From Smittium mucronatum (lineage: Eukaryota > Kickxellomycota > Harpellomycetes > Harpellales > Legeriomycetaceae), in assembly GCA_001953115.1 (NCBI GenBank), contig LSSL01005648.1, forward strand, positions 1 through 15,469: 15,469 nt of DNA, given 5' to 3'. Positions 1 through 10,100 of the stretch are shown piece after piece. Position 1 is the stretch's first letter. Every line of letters begins with the position of its first letter. A program made the position numbers and the translations under genes. The notes beneath the pieces are model-generated. The model made no database searches and had not been told where the DNA came from. It saw only the letters and a list, made by a program, of their open reading frames with translations.

Positions 1-421
1 TTATGATAATTCTCAAAAAATCCATATTTTAAAGTGAATAGACTGTGTAGCTATAATTATCCCATCTGTGTATTTTAAAAAATATATATTTATTTTCTAA
101 ATAGAAAAAAAAATAGAGGATACAAAGATCAGATATATAGAATAAATAAAAAAATAGCGATTAAACTCTTAAAAACTTTTAGCTGATGTTTAAATTTCTC
201 AAACTTATGGGCTGCTGTTAAGATTTTTCAAACCTTTAAATTTAAATTTTGATTCAATTACTGGTATAATTCGCTTTATAATCTGGAAATGGCTTGACAT
301 AAAAATTAAAAAATCTGTATTCGGGTATATATATAAATTTTGAATTTTTTTGAGTTTTTGCATTTATTAAATAGAGGACATCAACTGTTTTATTTTTATT
401 TTTATTAATTTTTTGTTTTTA
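1..421 (+). repeat. Left arm of inverted repeat, near-identical part
   Basis: This arm is the reverse complement of 933-1353 with two substitutions in 421 bases. It begins TTATGATAATTCTC at the window edge, so it may extend further left. It is almost pure A/T and has no credible coding frame. Similarity falls abruptly at 422, inside a run of T-rich sequence, although the islands 481-510 and 525-560 still match the other arm. Confidence 0.85.
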
Positions 422-932
422 TTAACTTTTTGCTTTTGATTTTGAATTTTTCCAAAATTAATATAAGTGAAAATTTTTTTTATCTGGTACATCTTTTCCA
501 AAGTGAATTCGAAAAAAATTAATACTGAAATAGAAAAAAATAAATGGAAATATTCCAAAATCATTATTTTTATAAAATAATATATTTTCCTGCTTTAAGC
601 TTTTCTTTAAGTAAAAATCGAAAAATAAAAACGCATGTACGCCGATTTTTTCGTATACTTAATTTCTTCTAAATTTTTTGGATTTTTTTGCAACACATTA
701 TAGTATTTTTTTTTGGTCTTTATCGCCTCAATATAAATTTAATTTTCTTTAATCTAAATTCATCTTTAGAAATTTTAAGCTCATCTTTTTTTAATTTGTT
801 TAAAATATTATTAAATTACATTTATTTTTTTCTAATTCAGTTTTAATTTTTTCTAATTCACTTTGGAAAAGATGTGCCAGATAAAAATAATTTTCCACCC
901 CTATTAATTTTGGTAAAATTTAAATTTAAAAT

Positions 933-1353
933 TAAAAACAAAAAATTAATAAAAATAAAAATAAAACAGTTCATGTCCTCTATTTAATAAATGCAAAAAC
1001 TCAAAAAAATTCAAAATTTATATATATACCCGAATACAGATTTTTTAATTTTTATGTCAAGCCATTTCCAGATTATAAAGCGAATTATACCAGTAATTGA
1101 ATCAAAATTTAAATTTAAAGGTTTGAAAAATCTTAACAGCAGCCCATAAGTTTGAGAAATTTAAACATCAGCTAAAAGTTTTTAAGAGTTTAATCGCTAT
1201 TTTTTTATTTATTCTATATATCTGATCTTTGTATCCTCTATTTTTTTTTCTATTTAGAAAATAAATATATATTTTTTAAAATACACAGATGGAATAATTA
1301 TAGCTACACAGTCTATTCACTTTAAAATATGGATTTTTTGAGAATTATCATAA
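933..1353 (-). repeat. Right arm of inverted repeat, near-identical part
   Basis: This is the reverse complement of 1-421. It ends at 1353 with GAGAATTATCATAA, after which the sequence reads GAAAAAATAATTTTATTTG. Because nothing is visible left of base 1, I cannot say whether 1353 is the real end of the element or only the last base whose partner lies in the window. Confidence 0.85.
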
Positions 1354-1471
1354 GAAAAAATAATTTTATTTGAACAAACTCCCCCCCTTTTTTTTTGCAT
1401 TAATACCTTGAACTTATGCTGATCCGAAAACTGTAAAAAAAATTTTACTTTTTTTTATTAAAATATATAGT

Positions 1472-1484
1472 GGGGGGGGGGGGG
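1472..1484 (+). repeat. Pure G13 tract
   Basis: Thirteen consecutive G residues sit in otherwise A/T-rich DNA and are followed by TTATATTA. A second G-rich run (GGGAGGGGGGG, 1585-1595), also followed by TTAT, lies about 100 bases downstream, and a C7T9 run lies upstream at 1381-1396. Such tracts are rare in AT-rich genomes and are prone to length error in sequencing. Confidence 0.9.
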
Positions 1485-2036
1485 TTATATTACAATAGAT
1501 TTAAATTGTTATAGATTCCTGTGAAATATCTTTATATTATAGAAAAAAATAAATCGTATCCCCTCCAAACCAAATTCATTGATTGGGAGGGGGGGTTATT
1601 TCAGTATCAATTTGATTTTGTGATTTTGACCCAGCTAATCATATGATATATACTAATATCATTATTATTTGTACATGGATTTTAGTTATATTATTTTATC
1701 CAATGATATATTGGTTTGAAATGATATTAACAAAACTGTTTTTTAAATTTGGTAAAATTTTCTTCCTAATTATATTTTTTAATATCAGATTGTAAATAAA
1801 AGTATTTTAGCTTTCATAAAACAATATTTTTAAGAATAATGAGTTTTAAAATCGAATAAAATCAATCCATATAACAAATTAACATTTTGTTATTTTTATG
1901 ATTAAGAATAAGTAATAAAATACGATAGTGTTATTTTTGCCACCAATTTTAACATAAATATCAACTTTTATTCTTAAAACAGATGTAAATTTTTGATTAT
2001 AATAAAATCAATATTATGATTTTTAACCAATATTTG

Positions 2037-2050
2037 ATATATATATATAT
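2037..2050. repeat. (AT)7 microsatellite
   Basis: Seven perfect AT dinucleotides within AT-rich intergenic sequence. A similar shorter TA run lies near 14612-14620. No function is implied. Confidence 0.85.
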
Positions 2051-4065
2051 CAGTATTGTTTATTTCTAAGTTTTTGTGTTAAATTTAATATATGATGAGC
2101 AAATTGGTACATATATAATTATATCTTATAAACTTAAATGAATTTCCTACTTTATAGATATCAGATTTTGAATATTTTCCAAAATTACTCATATCGTAAA
2201 ATTTAAAAATATAAAAAATATGCCATTTGAATATTTGAATGTAATTATAACATATTGAAATCTCGTTTTATTTCTGTTATGAGACTAATAACATTATAGT
2301 ATTTCTAAAATAAAAACACTCAAATCTTAAAATTTTAGGATCAATTACGAATTACTAGTTCATCTTATTTTATTAATCGCGTTAAAAGAACCATAAATTT
2401 ATTAGAAAGATGTTATTGCACTTTTTTTTAATATTTTTTTGTTTGTAAAAACTTTATTCACAATTAATTATAAATTTTAAACTTTTAAATTGTGATTAAT
2501 ATGAATTAAAAGGTGGTAAAATCAAATAATAAATAATAATAATCTCGCTTAAACCCCTAATGAGGCTCTTTGATCGATATATTTAAATTATAAAGTTAAA
2601 ATTCGCATTTTTTGGGAAATTAAACCTTTCTGTATTGTTTCACTTTCAAAAATATTATAAATTAATAATTTAAAATGATCTAATTTAATAAAAAATTACC
2701 AAATTTAATACTTGAATGAAAAAATGTTAATGAGGAAATTAAAAAAAAATCAATAATATTAATTTAAAATAAATTTGTTTATTTAATAACTGTATTAATT
2801 GAATTAAATTTCTGTTTATGAGATTTTATTTATATAATGTGCTATTTTATATTTACAGAGTTAGGGGTTACATATTAAGCGTCAATTGATAAAAATTAAA
2901 ACGATTTCTAAATATGAAAGCGAATATAATTTTTTACTGAAATTAATAACCTCCTGCAAATTGTAAATATTGAGAGGGGTTTTCGATTCTATTTTTAAAT
3001 AATAAGATATTTTTAATGATGCATATTAGAGGCTAAAAATAAATTCCAGCCCCAGATTAGAACTTAATAAAATATATTAAGTCTTTTTTTTTGGCTTGAA
3101 ATTTACAGAAAAAGCTTCTAGATGTTAATTTTTCAAATTTTATAATCTTAAATCTCTAAAAAAATTCATAGTGAACCATGACTACATTTATCTGTTATCA
3201 AAACTTTTTTAATAAAAAATTAGATATAAAATTAGGTGAGTGTAATTTCGAAAATTACAAAGGTATTTTTTTCAATATTAAGCTCCAGAAATTTTCAATC
3301 AAAATATAGAAATTTAAAGGCGTTAATTTTGGAGAAAATATAAGGATCAAAAAAAGAATCGTATTTACTCAAAGGTTTTTTAGAGACATATAATTGATGG
3401 TATATCATTCCTATATTAAATGAAAATTTTTCCTAGATTTTTTAAAAAATAAAACAATAAACTTTAGAATCTTTTTTTTATATACTAAAGGAAATTTTAT
3501 GAACGATTTAATTTATCCTGAAATTTTTTTTAATTTTTCTGATATTCTTATTCCCCCATAACACTCATCTTCAAAATTTGCTATTCTGATACAAAATAAA
3601 TATTATCTTGTTTAAATTAATATTTAGATTAATAAATAGATGATATCATTAAAACTATTTAAGATGGTGTATTTTTATTTTAAGAAATAATATTTTATTT
3701 CAGTTAAAGCATTTTCATGCTTTAAGACCTTCATATTTTTTTTAAAAAAGCTATATTTAGAGATACTCCTGATTATTCCAACTTTAAAAATAAATTACTA
3801 GGATGGGGAAAATCGGGAAAAAAATTGTTAATAATAAAAAATACTATAAAAATCATCATATCAAATTCAAAAATATGATTTTTTTATATAGAAACTGTTT
3901 TTTGATGTAGAAATAAATTTTTCTTCAAAAAAAATGATACTAAAAATAAAATTTTGCAAAAAATAATTTTTTTTGGAAAACAGTGCTGTTTTAATAGGGT
4001 ATTTATAGATAAAAAATCAGCTTGAAGCAATTTTTCGTAAAAATATGCGTGATGTGAATTATGAT

Positions 4066-4078
4066 CCCCCCCCCCCCC
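4066..4078 (+). repeat. Pure C13 tract
   Basis: Thirteen consecutive C residues preceded by ATTATGAT and followed by AATATATC. Read on the minus strand this is a G13 tract of the same length as the one at 1472-1484, and both are flanked by A/T-only sequence. No gene is adjacent. Confidence 0.9.
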
Positions 4079-4240
4079 AATATATCTATAAATGAAAAAA
4101 ACGTAATATATAAATTCGTCGTGAAGTAATTTAGTATTTATCTAAATCTAACATTTTAAAATAAATTCTATACAAAAAAATGATCCAATCGGAATCCATT
4201 CATAGGTATAAAAATCAATCTTTTAATTAACATTGAATAT

Positions 4241-4272
4241 ATTTATTTTATTTTATTTTTATTTTTATTTTT
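4241..4272. repeat. ATTTT-type microsatellite
   Basis: Imperfect tandem copies of TTTTA/TTTTTA, six or so units, in AT-rich intergenic DNA. Simple sequence with no inferred role. Confidence 0.7.
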
Positions 4273-5417
4273 TATAAGACTAAGTAGATACCTTTTTTTA
4301 CCAAAGCTTGAAATACTATATAAAATCAACTATATCATTTTAATTTACATAACGAGAAAGAGATAATGCATTTTTTTATAAAACCATGTTAAACTTAAAT
4401 TAAAGGGGTTATAAATACCTAATATGAAAACCGAATCGTGATGAATCATATTGGAAATTTTCAATTTTTTTTAAAAAAACTGTATAAAAAATTTTTGGAG
4501 GGTTTTACCAAGATACATAAAATATGAGAAAATAAAACGTCGAAAAATTCAGATAAATTGAATGGAAAGTTTAAAAAGTGAAATGAGAGCTACAATTTTA
4601 ATTAAAAAAATATTATATATTTTAATTTTAATATTTATTTATAAAAGATTTATTTCAGAGTTATTTAGAGTTTCTTTAATACTTTATTTTGTATTTTCTC
4701 AATAAAATTTTACCAAAGCATGGAAATTTGAGATATTATGCTCTTTTCACTGCTTAAACTTATTTTTCTAATTTTTAAATTATCCATATATATTTTTTAT
4801 TGATTGTGGAACTTATAATCGTATTTTTATTTTCAGTTTATTCAAAATAACTTGCCCATTTTATCTTTATTTTTAGCTTATGTTTTAGTTTTTTTTTGGA
4901 TTTTTTAAACTGAAATTTTTGATAAAATTTTCAATAATCAATTTTTTTATGAATTTATATAATTATTTTTATCTTAATATAATCTTAGATTTAGCTGGAA
5001 AATTTTAAATAAAACTGCTAATTTCCTTTTTTTCAATTTTAAGAAATATATTGTAAAAAAGACCTATCATTATTATCATCTTTAATATCAGTGATAATTT
5101 TTAATGCTTCCAGGTTTTCTTTATTTGGCCGAAAATAATCAATAAGTATTTTAAGACCTAAATGATGAGACTAAAAAATATTTTAATAGATATTTAGAAA
5201 GTAAGAAAATTTACATTTAATTATATCTCACATGCTATTTACAATCATTTCTCATAGTTAAGTTAGGTAATGTTAAAATATTTTCAACATTTTGAGCTAT
5301 TATGGCCAAATAGAAATCAAATAATATATAAATCAGTTTGTTAGACTTAAATTTTAACCAAAAATATATCATTATTTGTCTTTATATAACTATATTTTTC
5401 AATGGGTTATTTTTACA

Positions 5418-5442
5418 TAAAATAAATAATAAATAATAAATA
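5418..5442. repeat. TAA trinucleotide-type repeat
   Basis: Imperfect tandem AAT/AAAT units (AATAAATAATAAATAATAAA) in AT-rich intergenic DNA. A related AATAAT run occurs near 2526-2543. Confidence 0.7.
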
Positions 5443-6401
5443 CAGATTAAAACAGTAAATCGTGACTTCTCAAAGTAAATAATTCAGTACCCAATTGTGA
5501 TTTTCTCAAGGATATTTACAAATAATTTTCACTTGTGTTAAAAAAACGAACAAAAAAAAACGAAATAAAAAATAATTACCTCATCGAGGTAAAAAATTCT
5601 ATTGGGGTTTTCCCGAGGATCTGATTTTTTTATTGAGAATTTATTTATAAAAAACATATTGTAAAACCGGGATTTTTTTTTTAGTCTCTCCTGTAAAAAT
5701 ATATCCATATTATCAAATTAAAACCGTTTCGTTATATTTTTTATTCTCAAGATTTATTAAGAACTCAATAAAAATAATAATAAAAAGTTTTAAAAAGAAT
5801 TTCAATTTTTTGGGAAAAAAATATTCTAAATAACCTCCCACCCTCCTAGTCCAATTTTCTATTTGCTTTTTATCTAAAAAATATTGGTTTAGGTATTATT
5901 ATTTTCCGCCAATAGCTTTAATTTTAAACTTTTTCAGGTTCAAAGGTTTATTGGATTATTATTGGCAAAATAATTGATTTTTTATTAATTGATAGTAAAA
6001 AATATCCTGATTATAACTGTATTTTTTCTTGTAGATATCATTTTCAGAAAAATTATAGAATTTTTTTCTTTTTATTATCGTAAAAAGCTAATATCAGGGT
6101 ATTATTAATACCTTACTAATTTATTTTTTTTGGTTTTCATAACTCAAATAATTGTTTATAAAATTAAATGAGAGGCTAAAAAGTTATTTTTTATATAATC
6201 TCACCAAAGACTCTCCAATATGCCTCAATTAAAATCCAGTAAAAAAAAAAAACAATCTACCCCAATCAAGATGGATTTGAATAAGATTCATTTACAATCT
6301 CACAAAAGTTAAAATATTGAGCTAAAAATCACTTAATTCATTCCTGAGGATATTTCAAAATTTTCTCATACTAATAATAAGCGCCGTATTGTCTCTGGAA
6401 A

Positions 6402-6430
6402 GTCTTTTTTTTTTTTTTGCAAAAAAAGAC
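6402..6430. repeat. T14 run with 10-bp hairpin
   Basis: GTCTTTTTTT at 6402-6411 is perfectly complementary to AAAAAAAGAC at 6421-6430, enclosing a loop of T residues and GC. The T run spans 6405-6418. It lies in the 3' flank of the minus-strand ATPase gene, more than 690 bases beyond the stop codon, so a direct role in that gene's 3' end is unlikely. It may mark the edge of an old repeat. Confidence 0.55.
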
Positions 6431-7124
6431 CAAAAAAAAGTTTAAATTTTCCATCGATTATTTTGGCTTTAAACAGGAAGTTGGTCGGGCGTTGAACGAT
6501 TCAATTTGACTTTTTCGATTTTTTGCAATTTTCTGAAACCCTATTTGCTGATTCGGAAACAATTCCAGAAAATTTATCGAATTTTGGGAATAGATTGCTT
6601 TTATCACACTAAAAATAGATGCCCTATTAATTCCTACTTTTTATTTTTTGCAATGAGGGCGAAAAAAATTACATATTGCGTAAGAGCAATCCATGTGTTG
6701 GTTAATCGCTGAGCCGCCCAAAACCCACCTAAACAGGTTATTTCACCATTTTAGAATCCTATTGTACTCAGAACAATAAAAAAAATTATGTTATCGTATT
6801 TAAAAAATTCCTAAAGATAAAGCCTTAATTCTTCCCATTAAAACCTTTTCTATAACTATAACATTACCAAAATTCAGCAAACAGTCCCCATCCAAAAAAA
6901 AAATTAATGACCTAAAATGGGGAACAACTCAACAAAAATAATTAAAAAACTAAACTGGCATGACCTCTAGATTGGATAATTTACAGAATAAAATGAAATG
7001 ATCTAAAAAAATGAACCCCCTAAAATAATATTATGACATAAAATGAAATGCCAAAGTATTTAAAAACAAAATAAATTGCGTAAAATTTTGGCAAAAAGGT
7101 ATCATTTTCTGTAAATCTGTAAGC
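6431..7124. other. 3' flank of the ATPase gene, no gene called
   Basis: This stretch is less A/T-saturated than the region to its left between about 6470 and 6720. On the plus strand one frame is open from about 6475 to the stop at 6710-6712, but it has no ATG before an internal Met near its C-terminal end, and its translation (rich in Phe, Leu, Ile and Tyr) has no motif I recognise, so I do not call it a gene. Between 6720 and 7124 lies the immediate downstream flank of the minus-strand CDS. No canonical AATAAA is seen on the minus strand within about 400 bases of the stop, so the poly(A) site is unassigned. Confidence 0.55.
6988..7050. repeat. Pair of 13-bp direct repeats near the 3' end of the gene
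   Basis: ATAAAATGAAATG occurs at 6988-7000 and again at 7038-7050, exactly 50 bases apart, within the probable 3' untranslated flank of the ATPase gene (CATTTCATTTTAT on the transcribed strand). Chance recurrence is possible in this base composition; a 3'-end or mRNA element is speculative. Confidence 0.4.
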
Positions 7125-10100
7125 TCATGAAAACACCTGTCCATACCATGGCAAATGCAGTACCTTCATCTCTCTAACAACATCAATATCGGTAGGTTTT
7201 ACATTTCTCTGATAGTATTTGTATACGAACCGGGGTCCCAACGCCACGATAACGGATAAGATCATACCACACCAAAATGTAGCAGTTCCAAATTGGGTTT
7301 GGAAAGATTGGTACAAGTCGGCACCAGGAATGAAGGTAACAACAAAATTAAAGGCAAAGAACGAACCAATAGAAAAAACTACAGATGTCCACATTATCCA
7401 CGTCCAAGACCAGGAGTTTATGCCGATAGTCAAACTTGCGCATATCACAAGAGCACCAACTATACCGCTGCTCATATCGTAAATAGACCAAACTTTTCCA
7501 TTAGAGTTCTGAACTGTCGCGTTGGTTACAACGAATGCGTAAAATATAAAGAAGCAAACGGCACTCTGGTAAACACCGTCCAACATATACATCAGAAATC
7601 TAAGATTACTGAAGTAACTGTTCTTGATCCCAGCCTTATAGGTTGCTGTGTATAACATTGCGGTCTTATAGTTGAAAGGCTTGTCAGTACAGCCGAGCAC
7701 AATTACAGGGAACACTGTGAATACCAAGTTGTATAATTGAATGTAAATATAATCATAAAACATATTCCCAGAGAATCTGCAATAAAATGCATACCACACT
7801 GGAGCAAGGGCCCATACAGCATTCTTGTAAAAGAATGACAGAATGCATTCACTAATTCTCAGATAGTTAAACAAACCATGGACAAGAAGCAGATTTTGAA
7901 GATAATGGAATCTTCCAATCGTGTAGTCAGATGCGTTGGCTGCCTGCAACCCTTCTTCCCCTGAAATAGCTACACCAATATCAGCTGCTTGAATCATACT
8001 GACATCGTTTGCACCATCTCCAATGGCAAGCGTGATGGCTTTCTGACCATTCTTAACGAGGTCAACTACTTGTGATTTCTGTAGAGGCGATGCCCGACAG
8101 CAAATTACTGACTTAAATATGGGTGCTAAGTCACACAATTCTTGAGAAGCATCCGCATCAAGTAATAATACACTTAGAGCAACTCCATCTACTACCAGAG
8201 CGTTAGAAATTTTCCTACGTCTTACCAAATTTGCGTTATTGCTAGGCTCAAAAACCATAGATAAACGAGCCCCGGCAAGGGTCGAATAATTATTCAGTTC
8301 AGAAGGAACCACGGCCTCGTCATTTTGTAACATGAATATAGACTCACGAACGATTTCATGATCAGCCAAAAGACGATCTTTATTCTTACTCCTGTGTCTC
8401 ATTTGTAATACGTGTTTCTTTGCACGCTTCAGGCGGTAAGATATACGACCCAATAGAGTCTCCTCGTAGCTTACGAGATTTATTTCACTGAGACTTGATT
8501 TAGATTGTCTCCTGTTACTACCGCCGAGACTATACAATGAATGGATATTCCTTGAAATCTTTTTTCCGAATTCCTGTGGTATAGATGAGATCTTTTTCAT
8601 CTTGGAGTTTTCACCGGAGATTTGGAAGTCGCCAATGGTGGTTTCACGAACCATTCTACTAATTAGCCAAAACTGATCCAGTATTTCTTTCTTAGATTTC
8701 TTCCCATCAAGTGTCCAAAGCTCCATGTCCTTTGTTAACAAATTAGATGCGAAGCCAATATTTATTGCTGTTTCCATTTTATCACCAGTTAGGACCCACA
8801 CCTTAATACCAGCGGATCTAAGAGAGGCGATACATTCAGGGACCTTTTCTTGTAATTTATCTTCAATACCGGTACTTCCAACTAACTCGAGATTGCATTC
8901 AATTTCAGAAATTAAGGTATCAATCATGTCCTGTCTGTTATCATCTAGTGAGCCGACTGCCTCTCTATATTTAACCGACCAATTTTCATACTCTGATTCA
9001 TCCAGGACTCGGTATCCAAGTACTAAAGTTCTAAGACCAGCGTTAGCAAATTCATCAATTTGTTTGAAAGTAACTTCACGTTTTAAATTCTCTTCGGTTT
9101 CATTTGGATGCGTGGAACGAAGAAGCCCAATAATCATTGAATCGGCACCCTTGGTGAAAATAACTATATCGTTGAATGGAGCAGGACGGCGAGCTATTAC
9201 GGACATGCGCTTTCGGGTAGAATCGAATTCTATAGTTTCAAGAATCTGATAGTCAACCTTTTTACCCAATATATCAAGATGAGTTACATTCTTGGTGCGA
9301 CCAAGAAAAGCGAATCCAAAGTTTCGAGCAGCTGTAACCAATGAACTTTCGTCTGGAGATTCAGCGGAATATGAAGGAACCTCAACAAAATTTTCAGGGG
9401 AAGAAACAGTGGTGACAGTGGACAGCTGAATGGATTCGGGTGTACGTTCCTTGTATAAGACATCGTGGCTTAATGATGATGATTTAAAAGATGAGCCAAG
9501 TTTAGCCCTGGAGGGCTGAGTGAAGAATTTTCGACTGATCTTTTTTAAAGAAGTTGGGCTAGTAGAAAGAGTTGTCTGATCATCATTAAAGGTGATTTCT
9601 TTTTTTTCTATAACCACAGTGTGACAAACAGCAAGTTGTGTCATGAATAATTCAATTTGCTCTTGTTGTTTTTGTGGGGATGTCCAAGGGGGATAATCAT
9701 CGATTTTGAGATTTTCTGCAGTAGAAGGCTTCATATGCTTGAATAGAACAGGGTCGACGAAAGTATATGCACCATCCCTTCCTGTTTCTGGATCTCCCAA
9801 ATCGACATATTTTGGAGTAAAAACTCTGCGCATGGCATCCAAGTAATCTTTAATAACTGCACTGGTTTTATCCTGAAAGTTCTCAGTGATGTTGGAGTCA
9901 ACAAAAGAAGCATCTGAAGGCATATTATCCCAAGTTTTCTGGGCAGTGTAAGCAGTTGCCATGACGTTATCGTCATCGGATTCAGAGAGATTGTTTCTCG
10001 TATCTACCTGTTCTTGAGCAACTTTTCCTTTAATGACATCAAGCTCATCGCCAGGCAACTGCTTTCCATAAACAAGACCAGCAATAGAGCACATTCTAAA

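Larger units (their letters stand above)
1..1353. mobile_element. Long inverted-repeat (foldback or TIR-type) element
   Basis: Position p on the left matches the reverse complement of position 1354-p on the right over 421 bases, with only two mismatches (61/1293 and 382/972). Further in, the arms remain recognisably related to about 560 on the left and 810 on the right, but with many changes and a shift of about 10 bases. The unique centre is roughly 240 bases. Long inverted repeats around a short non-coding centre are typical of foldback elements and non-autonomous TIR transposons. No transposase is visible, and a minus-strand 65-codon frame at 367-564 is Lys/Ile/Phe-rich low-complexity sequence that I do not call a gene. 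The left arm begins exactly at the window edge, so the true terminus and any target-site duplication cannot be judged. An assembly or amplification palindrome is the main alternative; the diverged inner arms argue against a simple artefact. Confidence 0.72.
1354..6401. other. AT-rich stretch without a recognisable gene
   Basis: About 5 kb of A/T-dominated DNA in which stops are dense in all six frames and no frame reaches a credible protein. It holds homopolymer A/T runs, several short microsatellites and the G/C tracts listed separately. A small perfect hairpin (stem TTACCTC/GAGGTAA, 3-nt loop) lies at 5576-5592. I see no tRNA-like cloverleaf, no rRNA-like block and no splice-site series that would suggest a multi-exon gene. 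It is best read as intergenic or decayed repeat sequence. Confidence 0.7.

Noticed and set aside
367..564. 65-codon minus-strand frame in the left arm of the inverted repeat
   Set aside because: Low-complexity Lys/Ile/Phe-rich translation of A/T-rich DNA; the equivalent part of the right arm is interrupted and the frame crosses the diverged boundary.
4066..4078. Telomere or CRISPR-like repeat array
   Set aside because: The C tract is a homopolymer, not a tandem TTAGGG-type repeat, and no regularly spaced repeats exist anywhere in the window.
6506..6712. 68-codon plus-strand frame downstream of the ATPase
   Set aside because: It begins with TTG rather than ATG, has no recognisable motif, and lies in non-conserved-looking flank; kept only as a possible repeat relic.
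7219..7655. Plus-strand open frames opposite the 3' half of the ATPase gene
   Set aside because: They are antisense shadows of a clear conserved CDS and have no independent motif.
8725..9249. 174-codon plus-strand frame opposite the ATPase nucleotide-binding and P-domain region
   Set aside because: It lies wholly antisense to conserved P4-ATPase codons, including the TGDK and KGAD motifs; its openness follows from the coding strand's composition.
9731..9976. 81-codon minus-strand frame within the ATPase gene
   Set aside because: Out-of-frame overlap with the real CDS on the same strand.
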